Below, one piece after another: positions 13,701-23,243 of a stretch of DNA of 64,000 nucleotides. Under the pieces are notes generated by a model that ran no database searches, was not told the origin of the DNA, and was given only the letters and a program-made list of their open reading frames with translations. A program made the position numbers and the translations under genes. Each line of letters opens with the position of its first letter. Position 1 is the stretch's first letter. Source of the DNA: Ursus arctos (lineage: Eukaryota; Chordata; Mammalia; Carnivora; Ursidae); contig NW_026622863.1 in assembly GCF_023065955.2 (NCBI RefSeq), forward strand, positions 46,544,177-46,608,176, in the 5' to 3' direction.

Positions 13701-16700
13701 ATTACTTTTTTTTTTTAAAACATTTTATTTATTTATTCGACAGAGATAGAGACAGCCAGCGAGAGAGGGAACACAAGCAGGGGGAGTGGGAGAGGAAGAA
13801 GCAGGCTCCCAGAAGAGGAGCCTGATGTGGGGCTCGATCCCATAATGCCGGGATCACGCCCTGAGCCGAAGGCTGTGCCACCCAGGCTTTTCCACCCAGG
13901 CGCCCCCATAATTACTTTTTGAAGAAACAAAAGAGCTATCGATGTGGAGGGAGGCTCCCTGCGAAGCTTCTGCCATTCTGGTCTTGACAGTTAAAGGCAC
14001 AGAAAGCCATGTGGGGGTGGAAGCAGTAGGAACGGCTAATGCAAGTCTGCTCTCCAGTTCGGGGCTCTTCTCTTTGGCTCCCAGAATGACAAGTTATTAC
14101 AGCACTCAAAGGTCCACCGGCCCCAGGAGCACCCAGCGCCCCCGATAGCCCTATCACCAGCCGTCAAGAGGTTGCCCAGACTTCGCCTACACGCTGCCAC
14201 AAACAGGGACAGCCCTACATGGGAGGAAGGAGCCTGGACTTGGGGTGAGGTGAGCCTGGGTTCAAATCCAACCCTGCCATTTGCAAGCTGTGCAAGCCTG
14301 GGTGCCGTGCAACCTCTGAGCAATGGTTTCCTTTTGTGTGGAATGGCCAGGCTGTGCTAATAACCCTCCGCCTGGAAGGAGCTCAGATGACTCACAAAAA
14401 TAATAGCCACCAGAGCACTTGCAGCAAACGTCAAAGCGCTCACGTTGCCCTAGACACCTAATATGTGCATCTCCTCTCCTCACAACGGCTCTGCCAGGCG
14501 GGGGCTATTATTACCTCCACTTAACACATGAACAAGCGAACGGAGGCAGGAAGTGGTTATGTAACTTCCCCAAGGTCGCACAGCTGGTGAGCGGCAGAGC
14601 TGGGCCTGGAGCCCAGGCAGGCTGGCTCGAGTCCACACGTGCTCCTCCTCCACATCACAGGCACGCTGGAGAAAGAGGCGGTGCTGAGGAAGGGGCTCCC
14701 CCTTGCCTCCACAGCTCCAAACCCTGGGACGGTGTGTGGTGCTGCCCGGGTACACAAGTCCTAGTCTGACTTCTCAGCTTCCTGCCACACTTGATGTCTC
14801 TCCTCCAGTCATGCCAGCCTTTTGCCCCAAGAACAGAATGGCTCCTTGCCACCACAGGGCCTTTGCACCTGCCATTCCCCCTGCCTAAACCACTCTTATT
14901 TTTCTTCAGTTATCACTACTTAATATTATGTAACTACCCTTTTTATTTGCATTTGTCTAGCATCTGTTTCCCCCACCAGACTTTTAAGCTCCAAGAGGGC
15001 AGAGATAATATCTAAGTCATTTCCCCACTGTATCCTGAATGCTGAGCACAGTGTCTAGTCCTTCCCAGCTCTGCATACTTAGTCTGTGTGACCCTGGAGC
15101 AGAGTCTCATTGCACCCCTGCGCCTCAGTTTCCTAACCTGTAAAATGGACACTGACAACTTCTAACTCAGAGAGTCGTTGTGAAGATTCAAATGAGGGAT
15201 ACGTATGAAGCCCCTTGAATAGTGCCTGCCACAGAGTAAACGCTCCATAAATGTCAGCTGATACTATGTCCATAGAAGGCCTTCAGTACGTTCCTGACGG
15301 ACAGATGGACAGATGGATGGGAAGCGCCTAGTAGCCATTTGCTGAAGGAACAAATGCCCCCTGAGCTGTAACTCGGGCTCTGCCCTTCCTGACCAAGTGG
15401 CTTTGGTGAGGCACTGGCCTCAGTGTCCCCTTCTGTCATAAAGGAATCATCGTGGCCAACACTTTCAGATTCTCACCGTGTGCCAGGGGCCTGGGGTATT
15501 CGTATCCTGCTGCTGCTGTAACAGGTGACCGCAAATTCCCTGGCTAACGACAAACCTCTTACAGATCTGGGGGTCGGAAGCCTGACATTTAGTCTCACCG
15601 GGCTTCAATCGAGGTGTCAGCAGGGCTGCATTCCTTCTGGAGGTTCTAGTGGAGAATCTGTTTCCTTGCCTTATTTCCAGCTTCTAGAAGCCACATGCAT
15701 TCCTCAGCTGGTGGCCCGTTCCTCCACCTCCAAAGCCAGCGACAGCATCACTCTGGCCTCTGTTTCCCTCTTCACGTCTCCTTCTCTGGTTCTTCTGCCT
15801 CCCCCTCTTTCCCTTATAAGGACCCCTGTGAGGACGCTATCCCCAGATAACCCAAACTAATCTCACTACCTCAAGATCCTTTACTTCATCACATCCATAG
15901 GGTCCCCTCTGCCGTGTAAAGTGACATATTCCCAGGTTCTAGGGATCAGGACATGGACATCTTTTAGAGGCTATGACTCTGTCTACCATGATTGGCCAAG
16001 CTCTTTGTGGGTCGGGCATCACTGAATCCTCACCTCACAACTACCTTAGAAGGAAGGGTCTGTTACTCTCCCAGTGTTACAGATGGGCAAACAGGCTCAG
16101 GCAGGTTCAAGAAATAGCTCACATGTCACACGCGGCTAGTGACGGAGAGAAATTTGACCCACCTGCCTGCCTACAGCTCCACACTCCTTCTCAACACCCC
16201 TATTTCAACCCTCGAGGTAAAAGGTCAACATCTTTACCTCTCCCACATGACAAAGCACAAGGCTCAATCTGTATTTTGAGTGAATGACCTTTTTTGCATA
16301 TATTAACTACTTCTAGTTTAAACATGTACTCCCTTGTATTTCTTCTTTGTGATAATGTATTTCCGACCACAGTGTTCACACATGGAGACAACCCAAATGT
16401 CCATTAATTTATGAGTGGACATATATACATCATACGGTGTATCCAGTGATGGACAGAAAAGGCTGACACACGTGACAACACATAGGAACCTCGAGTGTGT
16501 GCTCGGTGAGAGAAACCAGACACCAAGGTCATAGCGTATGATCTTGTTTACGTGAAAGGTCCAGAATAGACATATCTACAGAGACGAAAAGTGGATCAGT
16601 GGTTGCGGGGGCAGCTTAGGGAGCAAGGGAATACGGAGTGACTGTTGAATGGTGATGGGGTCTCTTTGGGCTATGAAAATGTTCCGATTAGTGGCAGCGA

Positions 16701-19700
16701 CCGCAGAACACTGTCAAGATGCCAAAACCCACTGAATTGTATGTTTTAAATGGTTGAGATGGTGAATTTCATGTTATGTGAATTTTATCTCAAAAAAAAA
16801 AAAAAGGTGGGGCGACTGGCCTCAGTTGGTTAAGCATCTGACTCTTGATCTCAGCTCAGGTCTTGATCTTAGGGTTGTGACTTCAAGCCCCACATTGGGC
16901 TCCATGCCTAATTAGAAAAAAAAGTAAGCGTTCAGCATCCGCAGTTAGGAGCGGGTTCAGGCATAAGATGCCAGTCATCGGGGCCAGGCTCACGTGCACC
17001 TTTCCCAGGAAGACATAACTCACAACAGGAAAACAAATGGGGCTGGGAAGGCTCGCAAAATTCCTGAGAGACATTGTGTTAAAAAACTGTTCCACGTCCA
17101 GGAAAGGCAGGGTTATGCACCATTTAAAGGAATAAGGTAGAACTTTACCCAGTGCCAGTGGATCTCCAAGATCTATTGTTATTTGAAAGAAAGCAAGGCG
17201 GGGGGGAGAACGGTGTACTTGGTGGAAGAGGGGGGAGAAACGTGTTTATGGGTGTTCAGCGACCCAGGAGTTCAGTGACCCATGTGAGAAACTGCCAACA
17301 GTGGCTGCCTATGGAGGGAGCAGGAGGGGGTGGAAGCCAGTGGGGAGAGGGGGGTGTAAACCCTTTTGTGCCTTTTAAATTTGCACCATATACATACAAT
17401 ACTCATTCAAAAAGTTAACAGAACTGGGGCATCTGGGTGGCTCAGTCGGTTAAGTGTCTGCCTTTGGCTCAGGTCATGATCCCAGGGTCCTGGGATCGAG
17501 CCCCGAGTCAGGCTCCCCGCTCAGCGAAGAGTCTGTTTCCCCCTCTCCTTCTGCCCCTCCCCCTGCTCCTTCTCTCTCTCTCTAATAAATAAAAAAATCT
17601 TTTTTTTAAAGTGTATAAAACTGCAATGGTATTCTCCAGCTATGGAGTATATACAGAAATGAGAACAAGCCATCCACAGCTACACCCACCAATGTGGATG
17701 AAAATAACAAACAACACGCTGAGTGACAGCAGCCACAGACGTCTATACTGCATGCTTCCATTGATATAAAATTCAAAACGAGGCAAAACGAATTGATGCT
17801 ACTAAAAATCAGGATGGTGGCTACCCTGCGGGGGGCAGTGACAGGAAGGAGCGCAGGGGGCCTGGGGGCCTGGGCCCGTTCTGTGACGCGGATGTGGGTG
17901 GGGAGTACATAGACTGTGAGGATTCACTGAACCGTGCGCTTCGATGTACACCTGTTACATACTCAATAAGTGAAAAACAATTTAAAACGCCACGAGGGCA
18001 AACTGAGTGGTTAGAAAGCCAGTGAAAGACAACCACAAAACGTGCGGCACCTTGCTGTTAAGCATTTCTTCTAAAGAGCGCACGTCAGCGGGGCACCAGA
18101 GCTACCTGGACCTCCTCCCAGCCATGCCCTCTGGCCCAGAAGCGGTTACCCAAGAGGCTGGAACTCCCCTCCTGGGAGCAGCTGATGGGTTATCCGTGGA
18201 GCCTCCGTCAGCTACCGCAAACAAAAAAAGGTGTGTGTGGCCGTCACGAGCAGAGGGTTGAACCCTGTGTGGCAATCCAGATGTTGCGTAACATAGTTGG
18301 GAGGAAAACAATACAGGGCAGAACACGCCACAGGTTAGTCCGCATGCATCGGTGTCCGGAAATGTCTGCCCTTCCACTCGCTTGACAAGAACCAGAATTA
18401 GCATTAGGTGAATTTGGAGTTACCCTGCATATTGGCAATGGCCAAATGCAATCAGATTGCCCGAAGTGTCTCTCACAGGGGATAAACTAACAGCTGCCTT
18501 GATGCCGCTTGCCCCCTGTGCTTTATTCTTAACACAGAAAGCAGGATTCTGTGAGAAGCTAAGGCTGCTTCTGGTCCTCCTTCGCTCAGAGCCCTTCTGT
18601 GGCTCCCGACTCATCCAGAATAAAAGCTCAAGTGCTTACAGTGACTTTCAGGCCTTCAGCGTGTTGGGGGCCCTCCACCCCTGTCCCATTAGCTCATCTC
18701 CCGCCTCCCCCTCCCCTGGCTAAGTCCACTGCACCCACACTGGCCTCCTTACTGTTCCTCCAGCACGCCAGGAGCCAGGCCGCCTCAGAGTCTGCGTTTC
18801 CTCCCCAGATCTTTACAGAGGTCACTGTGCTTAATGTCACCTGCTCAGGGAGGCCTCCCAGGATCCCTATTAAAAGATAAACCTCTTGGGATGCCTGGAT
18901 GGCTCAGTTGAAGCGTCTGCCTTTGACTCAGGTTGTGATCCCAGGGTCCTGGGATTGAGCCCCAAGTTGGGCTCCCTGCTCAGCGGAGAGTCTGCTTGTC
19001 CTTCTCCCCCTGCCTCTCTCCCCACTTGTGCACACTCGCTCTCTCTCAAATAAATAAATAAAATCTTTTAGGGGCGCCTGTGTGGCACAGCAGTTAAGCG
19101 TCTGCCTTCGGCTCAGGGCGTGATCCTGGCGTTGTGGGATCGAGCCCCACATCAGGCTCCTCCACTATGAGCCTGCTTCTTCCTCTCCCACTCCCCCTGC
19201 TTGTGTTCCCTCTCTCGCTGGCTGTCTCTATCTCTGTCGAATAAATAAAAATAAAATCTTAAAATAAATAAATAAAATCTTTTAAAAAAATAAAGAAAAA
19301 CCTCTTGCCAGTGCCTCCTCCCCTAGCTGCAGCATTCCCCTTTCCTCTTAAGGGTTTAATTTTCCTCCACAGCACTCATCATCCCTCGACATGCTTTACA
19401 TATTACTTTGTCAGTCCTTCCCTCCTAACATGAAAGCTCCACAGGACTGACATATTTTGGTCTCGTGCTCTCTGCTGCTGTATAGCCCCAGGACCTAAAA
19501 CAGTGCTTGACCTATAGAAGGTGCTTCATAAATAATTACTCAGTGAACGAATGAACATAAGAATCCATTCACTCCTGAGTCTATAGGTCCTGCCCCCGTG
19601 CTGACAACTTCCATACCTCTGACTCCATCCAGGTTCGGTTCCGATTGTTAACTGCCGCCTGGACTTCAGATGTCCCAAAGTCACGGCCCACCTGGACATC

Positions 19701-21949
19701 CCAACTGAAGGTATCACCTTCTCAAGCTGTCCCTTCTCTGGGTTTCCCATTTCAGTGACAGCTGCAATATCTCCCTCAGTCGCCCAGGCCAGAGAACCCT
19801 GTGCTTTGCTCTGGCCCCTCAGGTTCCCACATCTCCATGTCGTGTCTCTCCTGCCTCTAGTCTCTCTGCTCCCACTGCAACTGGGGTACAGAATGGATGT
19901 GATTTTCCCGGGGTCACCTGATCCTAAGAGAGCCCAACAGAATCATCACCCAGTAATAAAAACATGAATCCCTCCCTTTATATAAACACCTGCCTGTTGA
20001 CAGCACTTTTGCAGACATTATGTCACCACATTTTCACAATGACGCTAGGCTTAGATTTCATTATTCCCAATGGACAGGTGAGAAAACAGGTTCAGAGAAA
20101 TGAAAAAATGTGCCTGAGGTCACAGAACGAGTAAGAGGGAGAGATGGGGACTTGAACCCAGGTCCCAAGACTAAATCGTGAACAACCTGTACCTCCCTCA
20201 GTTTACATATTTATTTATTTGTTTGTACCTCCCTCCGTTTAAAACACTGGCTCTTAGACAAGCGGCATAACCTCCCTGGTACTCAGTTTCCTCATCTCTC
20301 AAATGGAGATAATACTAGACTCTAGGTCATGGGGTTTTTACAGATTCAATGAGTTGATCAATGTGAGGTGTTCAAAACCATAACTGGCAGCTGCAACGTT
20401 GAATCAATGTCAGCTCTCATTATTATTACTCTGTTAGGGACTGAGGAGATATTTAAACTTCTAAAATCAGAAAGTCTTATAGGTCTGCATATTTTTCCTG
20501 GGGAGAGAATCCTCAGCTTCTCTCTAATTCTAAAAAGGCTCCGTGAGCCCAAACTATTTCGGAACCACTGGGTGAGAGACTGAGAAAACGTTTGACACAA
20601 TCATGTAAGCCTTGCTCCGCACATCCCTCCCCAAACACCCTTCCGCTCAGAAGGAGTAGGGCCAAGCTCAAGAAAGCCAGTGTGTGAACACAAAGCAGTG
20701 TGACAAAGTGTTCAGAGCACCAATGTGGGTTTGCGTCTTAGCATGCCTTGACTGATGGTGGTAACGGCCCCTGCGTCACACCACGTTTGTGAAAAGCAAG
20801 ATCATCCAGGCCAGTACCCAGCACAGAGCAGATGCTTCAAACACGCTTAGCTCTCTCCTCCCACCAGTTTCTTATCCGTGACAGGAACATTTGGAATTCT
20901 GTAACCATCTGGGGTCAAACCACGCTTTCCTGCGTGCCTCTCCCCAACTTCACAGCCCTGGGGTGAGGAGTGGGTGAGAGCACGCAGAAGAACCTGGCAA
21001 GCATTCCAGAATGGCACTTAGCCTGGCCACGTCACACCTCCCCCCCTCCTGCTTCAGTTTCCCCATCTTTAAAATGGGGTTGATTGGTTTCCGTGATCTT
21101 CCAAGACACCTTCCAGCCCTGAGCCCACTGACTTCAGAAGGCAGGAGAGTGAAAATGATTCACTCTGGTCCAGCTGAGGAAACTGAGGCCCAGAAAGTAA
21201 AAGCAACCTACCCGGGCCACACATTGATTCCTATGGTCATCCTGGCCTAGTCCTTGGACCACCTTTGTCCTCTGCTAAGGGGCACAGCAATCACACTGCC
21301 CATTTTCCAGGTAAGGAAGCTGAAGTCCAGAAGGGAAAGTGTCTTAACCCACTGCCAGTTGGCTCAAGAGCAGTGTCTGGACCCTGAGTCTCCAGACTCC
21401 TATTAGGAAGGAGACAGGGGGAGGGCAGGATCACCTGGAGCACCACAGAGATGGTCTTCTCGCCTGCCTTGGCTGCTCGCCATTTTCGGTAAGTGTCCGC
21501 CTTGAGAAGGTTTTCTGCACAGTGGGTCTGGAGATAAGCGTGGAAAAGGGAAAATAAGGGTACAGGGAAGAGAGCTCGGTCCCCGGCTCTCACATTATTC
21601 GTTGGAGTCCTCCCGAGCCCTCTGCGCTCCCCCAGATTTAAAATTCCCCGTTAATCCCACCACACCCTGCCTCGAGTCCCCTATAACATTTTCCCTGGAT
21701 GCTCCCCAGGTCCTCCTTTCCTGACCGGAAGTTCCCCTATTCCACATCTCTCCCAGAATTCCCTCATAGCCTCCTGGAATTACCCCCTGACCCGCCACAG
21801 ACTTCCGTGAAGTTCCCTTTCACGCTCCCAAAGTTCCTGTAGTGCCCCCGCATGGATTCCCTGACGTCTTCCAACCTCCCCCCACGCCAGCTCCTCACCG
21901 AGTCCTGGCTACTGCAGGACACCACATGGCGGAGCCGGATCTCCGGCAT
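1..21949 (-). CDS. XRCC1: XRCC1, DNA single-strand-break repair scaffold (exons 1-11, 3' part outside window)
   Basis: Nuclear scaffold of base-excision and single-strand-break repair; it binds DNA polymerase beta, PARP1 and ligase III (family knowledge). Coding exons seen on the minus strand: 21899-21949, 21435-21527, 12948-13058, 3636-3794, 2656-2730, 2450-2555, 2114-2223, 1927-2038, 1204-1459, 778-894 and 1-32 (partial). All have AG/GT borders and consistent phases, giving residues 1-408. The protein starts MPEIRLRHVVSCSSQDS, identical in type to human XRCC1. The N-terminal pol-beta-binding domain is residues 1 to about 151. The basic nuclear-localisation region (PKGKRKLDLN ... AIKRPK) is in exon 8. 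The first BRCT domain (EELGKILQGVVV-like start, EWVLDCH tryptophan) spans exons 9-11. Numbering runs two behind human. The second BRCT domain lies beyond position 1. The exon 9 donor, AT|GTAGGC, is weaker than the others. Confidence 0.97.
940..1190. repeat. GA-rich purine tract (XRCC1 intron 9)
   Basis: About 250 bp almost entirely purine on the plus strand, built from irregular GAGAGA, AAAGAG and GGGAGAGAG units. Low-complexity, no coding signal. Confidence 0.8.
1521..1880. repeat. MSR1-like minisatellite, nine 37/41-bp units (XRCC1 intron 8)
   Basis: Tandem units of the type CCCAGGAGTCCAGGCCCCCA followed by GCCCCTCCTCCCTCAGA. Unit starts at about 1524, 1561, 1602, 1643, 1684, 1721, 1762, 1803 and 1844. 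Units are 37 bp, or 41 bp when they carry an extra AAGG. The motif resembles the MSR1 minisatellite known from human 19q13. It lies between exons 8 and 9. Confidence 0.9.
2323..2397. repeat. Diverged MSR1-like units (XRCC1 intron 6)
   Basis: Two degenerate copies of the same CCAGGAGTYCAGG...CTCCTCCCTC unit seen at 1521-1880, between exons 6 and 7. Confidence 0.7.
3215..3360 (-). repeat. MIR SINE fragment
   Basis: Contains the diagnostic GAAACTGAGG...TTAAGTCACTTGCCCAAGGT and CACACAGCTAAGTGG strings of a reverse-orientation MIR. Confidence 0.8.
4288..4323 (+). repeat. Poly-G run (22 G, then GGGGGG-C blocks)
   Basis: Uninterrupted G from 4288 to 4309, followed by C and further G6/G7 blocks, in XRCC1 intron 3. 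Potential G-quadruplex. Length in the assembly is error-prone for such a homopolymer. Confidence 0.9.
5170..5760 (+). mobile_element. Probable solo LTR remnant of an old endogenous retrovirus
   Basis: Has an LTR-like layout: TATATAATGG at about 5580, then AATAAA at 5650-5655 (CTTTAATAAAACCACC), then a U5-like tail with CAAGAATCCTTTCTTGGCTG. No open retroviral reading frame accompanies it. The 5' limit is uncertain and family assignment is not possible by eye. Confidence 0.45.
5847..5881. repeat. (CA)n microsatellite
   Basis: About 16 CA dinucleotides in XRCC1 intron 3. Confidence 0.95.
7158..7334 (-). mobile_element. can-SINE
   Basis: Reverse copy: T-rich tail, ATTTATTTGAGAGAAAGAGA, then GGATCATGACCTGAGCC and the tRNA-like head ending TGAGCCACTGAGGTGCCCCC. 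Confidence 0.92.
7885..8045 (+). mobile_element. Second LTR-like fragment
   Basis: TATAAAA at 7943-7949 followed about 80 bp later by AATAAA at 8025-8030, preceded by AGCCAATCAAATCA. This is the core layout of a retroviral LTR. Old and truncated; could instead be another interspersed repeat. Confidence 0.35.
8130..8620 (+). mobile_element. L1 ORF2 fragment
   Basis: Degenerate L1 ORF2 DNA on the plus strand: the stretch around AGATCAGGAACAAGACAAGG with neighbouring CACCACCTCTATTCGACAC is characteristic. Broken by stops and frameshifts; non-functional. Confidence 0.8.
8624..8805 (+). mobile_element. can-SINE
   Basis: Starts GCGCCTGGGTGGGGCAGCTG, contains the TCGTGATCTCAGGGTCGGGA B-box region and ends AAATAAATAAATATTTTTAAA. 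Diverged older copy. Confidence 0.9.
9700..10142 (+). mobile_element. L1 ORF2 fragment interrupted by a can-SINE
   Basis: Degenerate L1 text (ATCAATGAAACAGAATAGAG, ACCTACACGTATATGATCAA) continuing to GAGATCTAAATGTAAAATC. A reverse can-SINE (9853-9963) and a poly-A run (about 10000-10025) split it. Confidence 0.8.
9853..9963 (-). mobile_element. can-SINE fragment
   Basis: Reverse copy: TTTTAGATTTTATTTTTAAG, CATGGGGTTGAACCTACAAC, ending near CGACTGAACCAGCCAGAACC. Inserted into L1. Confidence 0.85.
10145..10620 (+). repeat. Old interspersed repeat, family not identified
   Basis: Contains GCAGATGTGATTAAGTATCT, GATAATCCAGGTGGGCCCAG and the 3' text CCACTGAGTTTGTGGTCATT ... AATTAATACAG. This combination recurs widely in mammalian genomes. 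A reverse-complement relative appears at 15495-15985. Confidence 0.6.
10684..10796. repeat. (AAAGA)n-type purine microsatellite
   Basis: Tandem AAAAG/AAAGA pentamers grading into GAGAGAGGGAGGG. Confidence 0.9.
10868..11955 (+). mobile_element. L1 3' fragments
   Basis: First part has the carnivore L1 tail (GATGAGCACTGAGGGAGGTA). Second part has L1 ORF2/3' text (AAAACGAGCAAAAGACCTGA, CACTACTTGTCAGGAAAATG). Fragmentary and non-coding. Confidence 0.75.
12161..12358 (+). mobile_element. can-SINE
   Basis: GGGGCGCCTGGATGGCACAG head through CTCTCAAATAAATAAATC tail. Immediately followed by another copy. Confidence 0.92.
12366..12552 (+). mobile_element. can-SINE
   Basis: Head GGGGCGTCTGGGTGGCTCAG, B box, CT-rich segment and AAATAAATAAAACC tail; inserted head-to-tail into the A-rich tail of the preceding copy. 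Confidence 0.93.
13490..13670 (+). repeat. MIR SINE fragment
   Basis: GGGTTTGAATCCCAGCC ... AACCTCATCTGTAAAATGGG, the forward MIR core. Confidence 0.75.
13707..13908 (-). mobile_element. can-SINE, young ursid-like subfamily
   Basis: Reverse copy with ATTCGACAGAGATAGAGACA and CCAGCGAGAGAGGGAACACA, then GAGGAGCCTGATGTGGGGC, ending CACCCAGGCGCCCCC. Shows a small internal repeat CACCCAGGCTTTTCCACCCA. Confidence 0.93.
14230..14640. repeat. Two MIR fragments in opposite orientation
   Basis: 14230-14420 is forward MIR (CTGGGTTCAAATCCAACCCT). 14430-14640 is reverse MIR (CCCAAGGTCGCACAGCTGGT). Confidence 0.75.
14770..15260 (+). repeat. L2 LINE 3' end followed by MIR
   Basis: L2 text CACAGGGCCTTTGCACCTGC and AGCTCCAAGAGGGCAGAGAT (14800-15060), then forward MIR CCTCAGTTTCCTAACCTGTA ... 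GTAAACGCTCCATAAATGTC. Confidence 0.75.
15495..15985 (-). repeat. Old interspersed repeat, related to 10145-10620 in opposite orientation
   Basis: TCCTGCTGCTGCTGTAACAG, GTCAGCAGGGCTGCATTCCT and TTATAAGGACCCCTGTGAGG match the reverse complement of the family at 10145-10620. Confidence 0.6.
16000..16190 (-). repeat. MIR fragment
   Basis: TGAATCCTCACCTCACAACT ... CAGATGGGCAAACAGGCTC, reverse MIR core. Confidence 0.65.
16370..17990 (+). mobile_element. L1 3' fragments interrupted by two can-SINEs
   Basis: L1 text at 16370-16798 (GAGACAACCCAAATGTCCAT, CTGAATTGTATGTTTTAAAT), 17100-17420 and 17610-17990. can-SINEs at 16806-16922 (GGGGCGACTGGCCTCAGTTG) and 17424-17609 (GGGGCATCTGGGTGGCTCAG) are inserted on the plus strand. 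No intact ORF. Confidence 0.78.
18530..18870 (+). repeat. L2 LINE fragment
   Basis: CAGAATAAAAGCTCAAGTGC and CTTTCAGGCCTTCAGCGTG followed by the C-rich L2 3' text ending in CTCAGGGAGGCCTCCCAGGA. Confidence 0.6.
18889..19072 (+). mobile_element. can-SINE
   Basis: GGGATGCCTGGATGGCTCAG head, CCCAGGGTCCTGGGATTGAG and AAATAAATAAATAAAATC tail. Confidence 0.93.
19073..19298 (+). mobile_element. can-SINE, young ursid-like subfamily
   Basis: Head GGGGCGCCTGTGTGGCACAG, diagnostic GCTCAGGGCGTGATCCTGGC, GCTGGCTGTCTCTATCTCTG and A-rich tail. Inserted directly into the tail of the previous SINE. Confidence 0.94.
19975..20420. repeat. Two MIR fragments (reverse, then forward)
   Basis: 19975-20190: reverse MIR (GTGAGAAAACAGGTTCAGAG). 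20250-20420: forward MIR (CTCAGTTTCCTCATCTCTCA). The rest of intron 2 (20430-21400) holds only weak MIR-like text near 21050 and nothing else I can name. Confidence 0.7.
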
Positions 21950-22430
21950 GTCAACGTCCCGGGCTTCGCCTGGCGCGAAGGATGAAAGAAGGTCCGAGTG
22001 GGGGGGCGGGGGGGGGGTCGTTGAGGGGGGGGTGGTGCGCCCTGCGCGGGCTGAAGTGCGCAAGCGCACAGGCCTCGGGCCTTTCAAACCGCGGCGCGCC
22101 GGCTCTCGCGTCGACGCCGCGCAAGCCCAGTCGCGCCACTCCGGAGCGAGGCGCTTAGTTCCCTAGCAACGGGCTTTCCTCTAAGCCCCGCCTCCCGGTG
22201 ACGTTGACACCCTTCTTTCTGGGCGCCTGGCAACAGGAGCAGCCTCCGGGATTGGCCCCTAGAAAAAATTCGCCATTCTCATTGGACGACGCAGTCACCG
22301 CCCAAACTGAAGCCTTAGAAAATAGGAGGACGCGGACCTGAGCGGTTTTTCCCAGGGAACCCGGAGCGTACCGCTACGGGATCCTCTCCACGGGTTCCTG
22401 CGGTTACCCCACCTTCCCCGCTACCCCCCC
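21950..22430 (-). promoter_or_regulatory. XRCC1: XRCC1 CpG-island promoter and 5' UTR
   Basis: GC-rich, CpG-dense segment directly upstream of the XRCC1 start codon. Two ATTGG elements (22251-22255, 22281-22285) read as CCAAT boxes in the XRCC1 direction. GCAAC half-sites at about 22163 and 22231 resemble RFX X-box halves, and a TGACG element lies near 22200. No TATA box is evident, as expected for a housekeeping repair gene. The exact transcription start cannot be read from sequence. Confidence 0.7.
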
Positions 22431-23199
22431 CACCATGCACACACGAACAGAATCTCCGATCTCTCTAGGGTTATGCCTGAAGCCAAAGAGAGAGTGGATC
22501 AGGGACCTAAATAAGTTCTAAAGCATGCATCCAAATCAGATACACACACACAACCTAAAATGCTTCCACTGATGCCTCAGTTTCCCAATATGTGACCTAT
22601 GGGCATCTGTCTCCTACCACGCCCGCCTCTGCCTGTTGACAGGCATACCTCTGTTCGGTCCCCGTGAGACCCAGAGGTGCAGCCCCAGGCGGGGTCGGAG
22701 CTGGGGACAGCCCAAACACAGAACAGGGAATATGAGCCAAGTGCATGAAGAAGGAAGAGAGACAGGGCGCCTAGTCCCCCGCAGAACGAGCCTGGACATG
22801 CTGCGCGCTCCCAAGTAGGGCCCCACCCACGCTGGGCGCCTCCTTGGAAAGAGAGAGAAGAGAGAGGGGATCTTAGTTCCAGCAGCCACCCTACACCTAC
22901 AGGGAATCAAGTGACCCGACTCTGACCTTGGGCTTCAGGCCAGAATAAAGGGGGAGAGGAGGCCGGTGGGAATGTGAGAAAACAGGAAACTGACCTTCTG
23001 GGTCTTGATGGATGAGGGGGCTAGAAATCGAGAGTCCTAGGGTCCCTGTGGAGCAGATGGCTGAGCATGAGATGCCCATGTCCCTTTTGGATTCTGGCTC
23101 CATATCCCCAACCCAGAGCCACAAAGGCCTGCCCTGAGATCTTACCTCAGCTATTTCTCACCCCAGGGTAAAGGTGGATCCAGACCCGCCCCTCCTCAG
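22431..23199. other. XRCC1-PINLYP intergenic stretch
   Basis: No open gene or strong repeat seen. A PINLYP 5' non-coding exon may lie here: CGCCCCTCCTCAG at about 23188-23200 could be its acceptor. Alternatively TATAAG at 23205-23210 could be a promoter with a very short leader. Confidence 0.4.
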
Positions 23200-23243
23200 C
23201 TTCCTATAAGGGCTGGGGACCTGGGACTACAGGTTCACTCACC

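Noticed and set aside
22614..22910. 98-codon minus frame upstream of XRCC1
   Set aside because: GC-rich intergenic stretch, no homology recognised, no splice context.
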